DNA of 17,403 nucleotides. It comes from an uncultured Ruminococcus sp. Its GTDB lineage: Bacteria > Bacillota > Clostridia > Oscillospirales > Acutalibacteraceae. The stretch lies in the NCBI GenBank assembly GCA_902773045.1, contig CACYDE010000148.1, positions 1 through 17,403 of the forward strand, given 5' to 3'. Both the position numbers and the translations under genes were made by a program. This document shows, in pieces, positions 1-6,889 of this stretch. Below the pieces are notes generated by a model that saw only the letters and a program-made list of their open reading frames with translations, did no database searches and was not told where the DNA came from. The first letter of the stretch is position 1. Every line of letters starts with the position of its first letter.

Positions 1-84
1 AGTATGCCTGCAAGATTTCTGTACACTCTGACGAAAAAATCTACTGCGCATCTTCGGCACAATCTCTGTGCGGTATTGCCTTAA
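1..84 (-). repeat. Dispersed repeat copy A (cut by window edge)
   Basis: Read on the minus strand, this starts TTAAGGCAATACCGC and continues as a near-identical match to the copy at 5911-6085: about 57 bases with one mismatch, then a more diverged stretch up to the window edge. Only one inverted end is visible because the element runs off the left side. It lies downstream of the terminator of the dockerin gene and contains no credible gene. Confidence 0.8.
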
Positions 85-117
85 GTTAAGTGTTTTTTTT
101 ATGAAAATTAACTGTTT

Positions 118-165
118 TTTATAAAAATAACTCTCCCTCAAAGCAGGGAGAGTTATTTTTATAAA
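118..165 (-). terminator. Intrinsic terminator of the dockerin gene
   Basis: A perfect 21-bp stem (118-138 paired with 145-165) with a 6-nt loop lies directly after the stop codon of the minus-strand gene at 168. The stem has a GC-rich tip and AT-rich base, so the minus-strand transcript ends in a U run. The symmetry means it could stop transcription from either side. Confidence 0.9.
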
Positions 166-167
166 TG

Positions 168-1961
168 TTATCCGACGAAGCTTTCATCTACAATACCAAC
201 AGAATACCTTAGAACGAGAAATGCGTCGTTGCTGTCGACCATACCGTCACCATTCACGTCAAGGACATATTCGTCACCGTCGAAGGAGGCGGTGTCTATT
301 GAGAATCTCAAAATCTCTGCTGCGTCGGCTGCTGTCACTTCTCCGTCTCCGTCAAAATCTCCTATAATAATTTTTGAAGGCGGATGAGGCTTGTAATCTG
401 TATCGGGTATATCCGGTGTATCTTGAGTATCTGTCGGATCAGGTGTATCATAAACGTCTTCCTCATCAGGCTGTGAAGGCGTGTCCTCAGTATCATTTTC
501 TTCGGGATCATCGGGAGTATCTTTGGTTTCTTCACTAACATATTCCCAATCGACAGACGAGTCTTTTTCACTGTCTGACTGTTCCGATTCCGAAGAGTTA
601 TCATCTTCGCTGTCGATATCATTTTTATCGTTTTCCGATCCCTCAAATCTGTCGTCTTCGCTGTCGATATCTGTTTTATCATTTTCCGATCCCTCAAATC
701 TGTCGTCTTCGCTGTCGATATCTGTTTTATCATTTTCCGATCCCGCAGATTGACCGTCTTCGCTGTCGGTATCATTTTTATCGCTTTCCGATCCCACAGA
801 TTGACCGCCTTCTCTGTCGGTATCATTTTTGTCGCTTTCCGATTCCGCAGATTTATCGTCTTTTCTGTCGATACCATTTTTGTCGCTTTCCGATCCTGCA
901 GATTTATCGTCTTCGCTGTCGGTTTCTGTTTTATCGTTTTCCGATTCCGTAAAATGATTGTCTTCGCTTCCGGTATCATTATTATCGCTTTCCGATTCCG
1001 TCGTGACATCATTACAACTGTCGATGATCGGATTTTCCGATTTATCGGAACCATCATCTTCAATTTCGGTATTGATTTGATCGGATCCGGGATCCACAAA
1101 ATCGACTTCACTTTCCGGTCTCAAATTTTCACTATCTTCTTTGGTATCGGAATCCGTAGACAGGATCATTTCACGATCGGATCCATCTGTCGAATGATCT
1201 TCACTATCGGAAAAAGTTTTATCCGATTCGGAGTCCTCATAGTTTTCTCGGTCGGACATCACGGGGGCATTTTCAATGTCCGTATCTTCTCCGTTGTCGG
1301 AGTCAAATCTGTCTGTCGCGGAGTCTGTGTTTTTGTCGCTGTCAGGAATATCTGCGTTTGTATCCTGTTCGGTATCGGTTGAAAAGTCGTCAAGTTTACA
1401 CAAAACATTGAACGTAACGTTTTCAAGATATCTTTCACTGTCGATTTTTTTAGCGTTTTCATCAACTATATCATTCAACATCAGATCAAATTTCAAATTT
1501 CCTGCATCAAAATCATGTAAAGCCGTAAAGTTCATATAAATCTTTATATTATCGTCAAAAATGATCCTATCCGCATAAACACCCGAAATAATATCACATT
1601 TAATTTTTCCCAACCCGTCGTCATTATATACGCATGTATAATCTTCTGAGTCTAATCCGGAAAATCCGCTGAATATAAAATTATCATCATAATACAATGT
1701 AAAATTGATTCCTCCGATTTTCTCCGAAGAAATAATATTATAACATACAGAAACCATATCATCGAAATGATGATGATCGAGATCCGTACTCGGCGGATCC
1801 AAAATATCCAAACTCTCGGCAACATCGCTGCTTTCTGAGGCTTCATCACTGTAAGTTTTCACAAGATGACGCATTCCGGTTTCTGCAAATTCTGCCGAGA
1901 CAGGAACACACAAATTTGCCGCCAATATAATTCCCAGCAGCAACGACATTATTTTTTTCAA
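168..1961 (-). CDS. Secreted dockerin protein with acidic 17-residue repeats
   Basis: This is a predicted exported protein of 597 residues that probably attaches to a cellulosome-like scaffold through its C-terminus. I chose the TTG start at 1961 because a GGAAGGG ribosome binding site lies 8 nt upstream and it gives a clean signal peptide (KKIMSLLLGIILAANLCVPVSA); the ATG at 2015 would add 18 residues without a visible binding site. Residues about 68-187 form a beta-rich domain with a GINFTLYYD segment that is weakly reminiscent of cohesin or carbohydrate-binding folds. Residues 324-459 are eight 17-residue units rich in Ser, Asp and Glu. A Pro/Thr/Asp linker follows. Residues about 534-589 hold two calcium-loop repeats, DFDGDGEVTAADAAEILR and DVNGDGMVDSNDAFLVLR, a type I dockerin. 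No catalytic domain is seen, so it may be structural or adhesive. The dockerin call is firm; the cohesin-like call is tentative. Confidence 0.88.
   Translation of the reverse strand: MKKIMSLLLGIILAANLCVPVSAEFAETGMRHLVKTYSDEASESSDVAESLDILDPPSTDLDHHHFDDMVSVCYNIISSEKIGGINFTLYYDDNFIFSGFSGLDSEDYTCVYNDDGLGKIKCDIISGVYADRIIFDDNIKIYMNFTALHDFDAGNLKFDLMLNDIVDENAKKIDSERYLENVTFNVLCKLDDFSTDTEQDTNADIPDSDKNTDSATDRFDSDNGEDTDIENAPVMSDRENYEDSESDKTFSDSEDHSTDGSDREMILSTDSDTKEDSENLRPESEVDFVDPGSDQINTEIEDDGSDKSENPIIDSCNDVTTESESDNNDTGSEDNHFTESENDKTETDSEDDKSAGSESDKNGIDRKDDKSAESESDKNDTDREGGQSVGSESDKNDTDSEDGQSAGSENDKTDIDSEDDRFEGSENDKTDIDSEDDRFEGSENDKNDIDSEDDNSSESEQSDSEKDSSVDWEYVSEETKDTPDDPEENDTEDTPSQPDEEDVYDTPDPTDTQDTPDIPDTDYKPHPPSKIIIGDFDGDGEVTAADAAEILRFSIDTASFDGDEYVLDVNGDGMVDSNDAFLVLRYSVGIVDESFVG
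585..992 (-). repeat. Eight tandem 51-bp coding repeats
   Basis: Eight in-frame 17-codon units lie within the dockerin gene, each close to E-[SN]-D-K-x-D-x-D-S-E-D-D-x-x-x-x-S. Units six and seven encode identical peptides, which points to recent duplication or slippage. The low-complexity composition also opens long spurious frames on the opposite strand. Confidence 0.92.
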
Positions 1962-2200
1962 AAGAAACACCCTTCCATATGTAATAGCATTAATAGACGT
2001 TATATATTGACACATGCATATCTTCCGGCATAAATTCCACGATGATCAAGAAAAAACGATGCCAGTGAACACTGACTTACCCCGTAAAATTTCTTTGTTC
2101 GTTATCGCGTCAAAACCAAAACTCGCAAGAGCCATGTATATTATACACTATATCCAAGTGAAAATTCAATAGTTTTTTAATAAAATTACCTATTATGCTA
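1962..2200. other. Intergenic stretch upstream of the dockerin gene
   Basis: No gene is seen. The minus strand should carry the promoter of the dockerin gene, but I find no convincing -35/-10 pair. The plus strand has TTGACA at 2008-2013 with an 18-bp spacer to a weak TAAATT, facing away from that gene. A 13-base string at 2056-2068 (ACGATGCCAGTGA) recurs with one change at 17357-17369. Confidence 0.4.
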
Positions 2201-2455
2201 TTAAGAGAGTATCTCACCAAGGTCGTTTCGAAGATTCGCAGCAGATTTTTATCAATAGAGTGAATAAAATTGCCGCCGAAACACCTGCGCACCCCAAGGT
2301 AGGTTTATGTACTATTTTGATAAAAAGATTAAGCAGATCCGGTTCAGGGTGCCGGCAGCATACCAAGAAGTCAAGCCGCAAGGCGCAGGCTGATTGGATT
2401 GTGCTGCAAATGCCCTTAAGGTACCGTCAGGCAGGCATTAGCGGTGCTGTTTTAA
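2201..2455 (+). repeat. Dispersed repeat copy E, diverged long form
   Basis: The left end (TTAAGAGAGTATC) aligns base for base in length with TTAAGGCAATACC of the other copies. It is followed by a TCGAAGATTCGCAGCAGATTTTT block matching the interior of copies A and B, an AAGATTAAGCAGATCCGGT block matching the right interior of copy B, and a right end GCGGTGCTGTTTTAA that inverts the left end. It is the most diverged copy and carries extra sequence at about 2340-2420. It lies between the nifU terminator and the dockerin gene. Confidence 0.65.
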
Positions 2456-2471
2456 TATTTTTAGATATAAA

Positions 2472-2506
2472 TCACCGCTGATAAAACAAGCGTCTATCAG
2501 CGGTGA
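2472..2506 (-). terminator. Intrinsic terminator after nifU
   Basis: A perfect 12-bp stem, TCACCGCTGATA against TATCAGCGGTGA, with an 11-nt loop, lies 73 nt beyond the nifU stop codon. The minus-strand transcript continues as UUUAUAU, which fits an intrinsic terminator closing the nifS-nifU unit. Confidence 0.75.
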
Positions 2507-2578
2507 ATAGTTTTATCTCTGTAAGTCAGCGCAATACAGCGTTAATGCGCTCTAAGCTCCCCGAAACATTCGAGGTTG

Positions 2579-3001
2579 TCAGTGTTCATGTGAATGACCG
2601 CTTTCTTTGAACTGAGCCGGGTCATATTCGATATTATGAGTATCATAATAATTTTTAATAGCATCTTTTATCGCTTCCTCTGCAAGAACAGAACAGTGAA
2701 GCTTGTGAGCCGGCAAGCCGTCAAGTGCTTCAGCCACCGCTTTGTTCGTCAGCGTCAATGCGTCGGCAAGCGGCTTTCCTTTTATCATTTCGGTCGCCAT
2801 TGACGAAGATGCGATAGCCGAACCGCAGCCGAATGTTTCGAATTTAACATCGGTTATTGTATCGTTATCTATTTTCAAATATATTCGCATGATATCTCCG
2901 CATTTTGCGTTTCCTACTTCTCCGATACCGTCCGCGTCATCAAGAGTTCCGACATTTCTCGGATTCATGAAATGATCCATTACGATCTCACTGTATAACA
3001 T
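2579..3001 (-). CDS. nifU: NifU/IscU-type Fe-S cluster scaffold
   Basis: This 140-residue protein is the scaffold on which Fe-S clusters are assembled from sulfur delivered by the desulfurase next door. It opens with the family-typical YSEIVMDHFMNPRNVG. The three cluster ligands are present: Cys34 in GNAKCGD with the conserved Asp36, Cys59 in FGCGSA, and Cys103 in LHCSVLAEEAI. The His-containing tail (HSHEH) is common in clostridial homologues. The NifU-type C-terminal thioredoxin-like domain is absent, so it is a short scaffold, as usual in Clostridia. Its start overlaps the end of nifS by 14 nt, with a GGAAGGAAAG binding site inside nifS, so the two are translated from one transcript. Confidence 0.96.
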   Translation of the reverse strand: MLYSEIVMDHFMNPRNVGTLDDADGIGEVGNAKCGDIMRIYLKIDNDTITDVKFETFGCGSAIASSSMATEMIKGKPLADALTLTNKAVAEALDGLPAHKLHCSVLAEEAIKDAIKNYYDTHNIEYDPAQFKESGHSHEH

Positions 3002-4178
3002 AATCTTTCTTTCCTTCCTGTAAATCTCTCCAAACAGGAGACATATTTCTCAGATAATAAACTACCTTAGGAACTTCGCTGACGATATACTCAATTTCTT
3101 CTTCGGTATTCTCTTCGCTCAGAGAAAGTCGGAGTGACCCGTGAGCGATCTCATGCGGTCTTCCGATCGCAAGAAGAACATGGCTTGGATCAAGTGATCC
3201 GGAAGTACACGCAGAACCCGAAGATGCACTGATCCCTTTTGCGTCAAGAAGAAGCAGGAGTGATTCACCTTCAATCCCTTCGAAACAGATATTGACGTTT
3301 CCGGGAAGGCGGCTGTTTCTGTCTCCATTCAAAACAGAATGAGGGATCTCAAGAAGACCGTCAATAAGTCTCTCACGAAGCTTTAAAAGCTTTTCGCTGT
3401 TTTCGCCGAGATTTTTCACCGCTTCTTCGATCGCCGCGGCAGCGCCCATGATCCCCGGAACATTTTCTGTTCCGCCTCTTTTTCCTCTCTCCTGCGCCCC
3501 TCCTTGAATCAGATTGGAAATATAAACTCCCTTTCTGACATAAAGAACTCCGACTCCCTTCGGGCCGTGGAATTTGTGAGCCGAAAGAGACAACATATCT
3601 ATATTATCTTCCTTAACGTTGACGGGAATGTGACCTATCGCTTGAACCGCGTCGGTATGGAAAGTGATCTTTTTTTCACGGCACAAAGCTCCGATCTCGC
3701 GAATAGGCTGAACCGTTCCTATCTCGTTGTTTGCGTACATTATCGTGACAAGACAGGTGTCGGGACGGATAGCCTCAGCAACCTGTTCGGCAGTCACAAG
3801 ACCGTTTTCATGGACGTCAAGATACGTTATATCGAAACCTTCCGTCTGCAGCTTATCAAGAGTATGAAGAACTGCGTGATGTTCAAATGTAGTTGAAATG
3901 ATATGTTTCTTGTTTCTTTTCGCACCTATCTCCGCAGCAGAACGGATCGCCTGATTGTCCGCTTCGCTTCCGCCCGATGTAAAGTAGATCTCATTCACAG
4001 TGCAGCCGAGAGCCTTAGCAAACTTTTCGCGTGCTTTATAGACAGCCTCTGCTGCTTCTTGTCCTATAGTATAAAGAGATGACGGATTTCCGAAAACCTC
4101 CTCCATATACGGCAGCATGGCATCAATAGCGGATCTGCTCATTTTTGTCGTTGCTGCATTATCTGCATATACTTTCAT
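2988..4178 (-). CDS. nifS: Cysteine desulfurase, NifS/IscS family
   Basis: This 396-residue PLP enzyme converts cysteine to alanine and holds the released sulfur as a persulfide for Fe-S assembly. It starts with YADNAATTK. His101 in FEHHAV lies at the usual PLP-stacking position. Lys202 in SLSAHKFHGPKGVGVLYVR is the Schiff-base lysine. RGGTEN is present at 234-239. Cys324 in SSGSACTSGS is the catalytic cysteine on the mobile loop. The length fits the NifS/IscS group. It starts at ATG with GGGAG 8 nt upstream and overlaps nifU. It is separated from metY by 139 bp containing two hairpins, so it may be read through from metY, driven by its own promoter, or both. Confidence 0.96.
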   Translation of the reverse strand: MKVYADNAATTKMSRSAIDAMLPYMEEVFGNPSSLYTIGQEAAEAVYKAREKFAKALGCTVNEIYFTSGGSEADNQAIRSAAEIGAKRNKKHIISTTFEHHAVLHTLDKLQTEGFDITYLDVHENGLVTAEQVAEAIRPDTCLVTIMYANNEIGTVQPIREIGALCREKKITFHTDAVQAIGHIPVNVKEDNIDMLSLSAHKFHGPKGVGVLYVRKGVYISNLIQGGAQERGKRGGTENVPGIMGAAAAIEEAVKNLGENSEKLLKLRERLIDGLLEIPHSVLNGDRNSRLPGNVNICFEGIEGESLLLLLDAKGISASSGSACTSGSLDPSHVLLAIGRPHEIAHGSLRLSLSEENTEEEIEYIVSEVPKVVYYLRNMSPVWRDLQEGKKDYVIQ

Positions 4179-4212
4179 TATTGTTTCTCCCGATAGATAT
4201 ATATTTATGTTA

Positions 4213-4242
4213 ACACAGAGTTATACATGTATAACTCTGTGT
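4213..4242. promoter_or_regulatory. 30-bp perfect palindrome upstream of nifS
   Basis: The half-site ACACAGAGTTATACA is followed directly by its exact reverse complement, with no spacer. It ends 35 bp before the nifS start codon. It could be a protein binding site, for instance for the nearby Rrf2-type regulator, or a tight hairpin in the transcript. It lacks a U run in either direction, so a simple terminator is less likely. Confidence 0.6.
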
Positions 4243-4251
4243 GTTATATAC

Positions 4252-4277
4252 AGCGGATACTTAAAAAAGTATCCGCT
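4252..4277 (-). terminator. Hairpin after metY, possible partial terminator
   Basis: A perfect 11-bp stem, AGCGGATACTT with AAGTATCCGCT, closes on a 4-nt loop 41 nt downstream of the metY stop. On the minus strand the run of U falls in the loop and its edge rather than after the stem, so termination may be weak and allow some read-through into nifS. Confidence 0.5.
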
Positions 4278-4317
4278 AACATTATTTCTTGGTATTTAAT
4301 TGTTTATACAAATAACA

Positions 4318-5601
4318 TTATTCGCCGAAAGCCTGTTCAAGATCTGCGATAATATCGTCAATATGCTCGGTTCCTATTGAAAGACGGATAGTATTCGGCT
4401 TGATTCCCTGTTCGAGCAGCTCTGCCTCCGTCAGCTGAGAATGCGTCGTTGAAGCAGGATGGATCACAAGAGATTTTACATCGGCAACGTTCGCCAAAAG
4501 TGAGAAGATCTCAAGCTTGTCGATAAATGCTTTCGCCTCTTCCGCACCGCCTTTGATATTAAACGTAAAGATGGACGCGCCGCCGTTCGGGAAATACTTC
4601 TTGTAAAGCTCATGATGAGGATGATCCGGCAAAGACGGATGATTCACCGATTCAACCTTCGGGTGCTTCGAAAGATAGTCAACTACCTTGATCGCATTTT
4701 CAACATGGCGTTCAACTCTGAGAGAAAGCGTTTCAAGCCCCTGGAGGAAAAGCCATGCGTTCAAAGGAGCAAGAGTTGCGCCCGTGTCACGAAGGAGAAT
4801 AGCTCTGATTTTTGTGACAAATGCAGCAACGCCGACAGCTTTTGTGAAGCTGACTCCATGATAACTCGGGTTTGGCTCAACAAGTGACGGGAATTTTCCG
4901 CTTTCTTCCCAATCAAACTTTCCTCCGTCAACGATAACGCCGCCGATCGAGGTTCCGTGACCGCCGATGAACTTTGTCGCCGAATGCACAACGATATCTG
5001 CGCCGTACTCAAAAGGACGAACCAGATAAGGAGTTGCAAATGTCGAATCGACAACAAGCGGGATCTTGTTCTTGTGAGCGATCTCAGCAACCTTTTCAAT
5101 GTCGATGAGAGTAGCATTCGGGTTTCCGATAGTCTCAATGAAAACAGCTCTTGTATTTTCGTCGATCGCATTTTCAAATGCTCCGTCTTCATCAGGATCG
5201 ACAAATTTCGTCGTTATTCCGTATTCGGGAAGGGTATGAGCAAGAAGGTTATAAGTTCCTCCGTAAATCGTCTGAGCGGAAACGATGTTGTTACCTGCTT
5301 TTGCAAGATTCAGGAAAGTATACGTTATCGCTGCAGCTCCGGAAGCGACCGCCAAAGCAGCAACACCGCCTTCAAGGGCAGCTATACGCTTTTCAAAAAC
5401 ATCGTTCGTTGAGTTTGTAAGTCTTCCGTAGATATTTCCTGCATCTGCGAGAGAAAAACGCGCGGCAGCATGTTCGGAGTTCCTGAAAACGTAGGAAGTA
5501 GTCTGATAAATCGGAACTGCTCTTGCGTCCGAAGCCGGATCCGGCTGCTCCTGACCTGCATGTAACTGAATGGTTTCAAATCTGTAATTCTTGTTGCTCA
5601 T
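4318..5601 (-). CDS. metY: O-acetylhomoserine sulfhydrylase
   Basis: This 427-residue PLP enzyme of the Cys/Met metabolism family joins O-acetylhomoserine with sulfide to make homocysteine, and some members also act on O-acetylserine. The N-terminus (RFETIQLHAGQEQPDPAS) and the full length of about 425 residues are typical of MetY rather than of the shorter MetB/MetC enzymes. Visible motifs are YGRLTNST at 58-65, SGAAAI at 87-92, the DSTFATPYL segment at 185-193, and the Schiff-base Lys210 in VVHSATKFIGGHG. A GAGG site 9 nt upstream supports the ATG at 5601. Next to nifS-nifU and an Rrf2 regulator, it fits a sulfur-assimilation locus. A long leader with a possible short upstream peptide suggests extra control. 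Confidence 0.95.
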   Translation of the reverse strand: MSNKNYRFETIQLHAGQEQPDPASDARAVPIYQTTSYVFRNSEHAAARFSLADAGNIYGRLTNSTNDVFEKRIAALEGGVAALAVASGAAAITYTFLNLAKAGNNIVSAQTIYGGTYNLLAHTLPEYGITTKFVDPDEDGAFENAIDENTRAVFIETIGNPNATLIDIEKVAEIAHKNKIPLVVDSTFATPYLVRPFEYGADIVVHSATKFIGGHGTSIGGVIVDGGKFDWEESGKFPSLVEPNPSYHGVSFTKAVGVAAFVTKIRAILLRDTGATLAPLNAWLFLQGLETLSLRVERHVENAIKVVDYLSKHPKVESVNHPSLPDHPHHELYKKYFPNGGASIFTFNIKGGAEEAKAFIDKLEIFSLLANVADVKSLVIHPASTTHSQLTEAELLEQGIKPNTIRLSIGTEHIDDIIADLEQAFGE

Positions 5602-5651
5602 AATAATTTACCTCATTTCAAAAATTTTAGAATATGTTGATTAAAAAAAAT

Positions 5652-5714
5652 TCAATAACACATTCGTCCGTTTCTGAAATTGTGCCTCAGTATTTTCAAT
5701 TGAAATAAAAACAT
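5652..5714 (-). CDS. Possible 20-residue leader peptide of metY
   Basis: An ATG at 5714 opens a 20-codon frame ending Arg-Met-Cys-Tyr and a TGA, inside the metY leader. AAGGAG at 5726-5731 lies 11 nt upstream of the ATG, slightly long but usable. Met and Cys codons just before the stop would suit control by sulfur amino acid supply, but this rests on one sequence and could be chance. It ends 50 nt before the metY start. Confidence 0.35.
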   Translation of the reverse strand: MFLFQLKILRHNFRNGRMCY

Positions 5715-5792
5715 ACAGGACAACACTCCTTCGTACAAATTAGCAATTTATAGTTAATACATATTTCCTATAAAATTAGTATGTTTTTATTT
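5703..5792 (-). promoter_or_regulatory. Inverted repeat spanning the metY leader
   Basis: Bases 5703-5716 are the exact reverse complement of 5779-5792 (14 bp), enclosing 62 bp. The distal arm contains the ATG of the possible leader peptide; the proximal arm overlaps the -10 box. With the start site predicted near 5782, most of the proximal arm would not be transcribed, so either the true start is further upstream or the repeat acts as DNA. No SAM riboswitch or T-box signature is visible. Confidence 0.4.
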
Positions 5793-5817
5793 TACAACAC
5801 AATTTCTACTTTGTCAA
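5789..5817 (-). promoter_or_regulatory. metY promoter
   Basis: On the minus strand TTGACA (5812-5817), a 17-bp spacer and TAAAAT (5789-5794) form a near-consensus sigma-A promoter. It implies a leader of about 180 nt before the metY ATG. Confidence 0.8.
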
Positions 5818-5841
5818 TAGGCTTTTTAGATTTTTTTTAAA

Positions 5842-5891
5842 ATACCGCAAATTTTTGAAATAAAAAAATAAATCTCAAAAATCCGCGGTAT
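5842..5891 (-). terminator. AT-rich hairpin, likely distal terminator of the Rrf2 gene
   Basis: ATACCGC at 5842-5848 pairs with GCGGTAT at 5885-5891 and ATTTTTGA with TCAAAAAT inside it, with one 2-nt mismatch step. The minus-strand transcript then runs into UUUU. It lies just upstream of the metY promoter and almost 390 nt beyond the Rrf2 stop, with two repeat copies in between. Confidence 0.55.
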
Positions 5892-5910
5892 AATATAAAC
5901 CAAAGACTTC

Positions 5911-6085
5911 AGGCAATACCGCACAGAGATTGTGCCGAAAATGCGCAGTAGATTTTTTCGTCAGAGTTCACAAAAACGCCGCAGGAATACTGACGTATTT
6001 CAAGGTGGTTTTGTGTGCTATGACGGAAAAAGATCAAGCAGATTCGGTGCAAAGCCGTCAGGCGGTCTTTGCGCGGTGTTGCCTT
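5911..6085 (+). repeat. Dispersed repeat copy B, 175-bp long form
   Basis: Both ends are visible: AGGCAATACCGCACAGA at the left and TCTTTGCGCGGTGTTGCCTT at the right, an imperfect inverted pair of about 18-20 bp. The first 57 bases match copy A with one mismatch. The size, inverted ends and lack of a credible gene suit a MITE-like element. Short frames inside it have no clear binding sites or family resemblance. Confidence 0.8.
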
Positions 6086-6213
6086 CATATTATCGGAAAA
6101 TTTATAAAAAAGGTTGAATAACAGTAAAGGCGCAGCGCAATGGAAAGTATTTTTCCCGTTGGAATATGCCGGACTGCAAGCAAGTTGGGTATGCGAACAG
6201 TAAGATGCGAGTT
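6086..6213. other. Unassigned spacer between two repeat copies
   Basis: No gene is seen. The stretch contains ATGCCGG and GCAAG strings that resemble the fragment at 17357-17403, so it may be a decayed piece of another repeat, but the match is too weak to call. Confidence 0.3.
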
Positions 6214-6283
6214 TTAAGACAGTGCCGCATAGAGATCGAATCGAAGATGCGCCGTCGGAGGGGCGTTAGCGGTGTTGCCTTAA
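6214..6283 (+). repeat. Dispersed repeat copy D, 70-bp short form
   Basis: It runs from TTAAGACAGTGCCGC to GCGGTGTTGCCTTAA, an inverted pair with TTAA at each outer edge. The interior (AGAGATCGAATCGAAGATGCG then GGGGCGTTAGC) aligns along its whole length with copy C at 14526-14596. The right end supplies the stop codon of the Rrf2 gene. Confidence 0.8.
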
Positions 6284-6717
6284 ATATAATACTCATCGAT
6301 CATTCTTTCATGATTTTCATCGATCATATCCTGAAGGGTAATGGAATCCAGATACTCATTAACAACTTTATACAATCCTTTCCAGAGTGAAAGTGTGATA
6401 CATGTTTCACTTCTTTCACATAGATTGGTTTCCGTTTCAAGACAAGAAACAGGAGCAAGACTGCCTTCGGTGATTCTGAGAATACTGCCCACAGTATATT
6501 CGCTTGGACTTTTCGCAAGCATATATCCTCCCTGATAACCGCGATTTGTTCTAAGTGCGCCTGATTTATTGAGAAGCGGAACGATCTGTTCGAGATATTT
6601 TTTTGAGATCCTTTGTCTTTCTGCTATATCCTTCAATGCAACAAAATTATCTTTTCCGTTTTCGGCGAGATCAAGCATAAGTCTCAGCGCATAACGTCCT
6701 TTAGTCGAAATTTTCAT
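6280..6717 (-). CDS. Rrf2-family regulator, IscR-like with three cysteines
   Basis: This 145-residue winged-helix repressor begins MKISTKGRYALRLMLDLA, the family hallmark. The recognition helix region (ISKKYLEQIVPLLNKSGAL) and the wing (TNRGYQGGYMLAKSP) follow. Cys92, Cys100 and Cys106 form a C-x7-C-x5-C set at the position of the Fe-S ligands of IscR, so it may bind a cluster; the cysteine regulator CymR lacks this triad. It lies upstream of metY, nifS and nifU on the same strand, which makes these its likely targets. A GAGGTGAT binding site supports the ATG at 6717. Its stop codon TAA is the edge of repeat copy D. Whether it senses Fe-S or cysteine status cannot be settled from sequence. 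Confidence 0.92.
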   Translation of the reverse strand: MKISTKGRYALRLMLDLAENGKDNFVALKDIAERQRISKKYLEQIVPLLNKSGALRTNRGYQGGYMLAKSPSEYTVGSILRITEGSLAPVSCLETETNLCERSETCITLSLWKGLYKVVNEYLDSITLQDMIDENHERMIDEYYI

Positions 6718-6731
6718 TATATCACCTCAAT

Positions 6732-6765
6732 AACCTATTATAACATAGGTTTTGTAAGAATTCAA
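6732..6765 (-). promoter_or_regulatory. Rrf2 gene promoter with overlapping palindrome
   Basis: TTGAAT (6760-6765), a 17-bp spacer and TATAAT (6737-6742) form a strong promoter. The inverted repeat AACCTAT-6 bp-ATAGGTT (6732-6751) covers the -10 box and ends about 14 bp before the start codon, the position expected for an autoregulatory operator. Confidence 0.75.
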
Positions 6766-6828
6766 GAGTCACACTTTTATAAATTCCTGTTAATATTTTA
6801 TACATTTTTGACATAATAGCAAACAAAA

Positions 6829-6860
6829 CCCCACTCACCTGATTGAAAAGATGAGCGGGG
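6829..6860 (-). terminator. Intrinsic terminator of nadB-nadC
   Basis: On the minus strand CCCCGCTCA pairs with TGAGTGGGG (one G-U pair) around a 14-nt loop, followed by UUUUGUUU. It lies about 90 nt beyond the nadC stop, with repeat copy F in between. Confidence 0.85.
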
Positions 6861-6889
6861 CTATATTATTTATACACATAAAAATATCA

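Noticed and set aside
585..992. Regular 51-bp spacing suggesting a CRISPR array
   Set aside because: The whole unit is repeated in frame, with no unique spacers, and it encodes a peptide repeat in a gene with signal peptide and dockerin.
362..1382. Several long open frames on both strands inside the dockerin gene
   Set aside because: They are by-products of the low-complexity 51-bp repeats: their peptides are strings of Ser/Leu or Arg/Ile/Lys with no family features and no suitable binding sites.
2260..2481. 73-codon frame in the nifU-dockerin gap
   Set aside because: It covers diverged repeat copy E and part of the nifU terminator hairpin, so it is unlikely to be a gene.
5602..5782. SAM riboswitch or T-box in the metY leader
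   Set aside because: I looked for the S-box core and for the T-box GGTGGTACCGCG element and found neither.
5930..6121. Short open frames of about 60 codons inside repeat copy B
   Set aside because: They lie in a dispersed repeat and have no clear binding site; the matching frames in other copies are broken.
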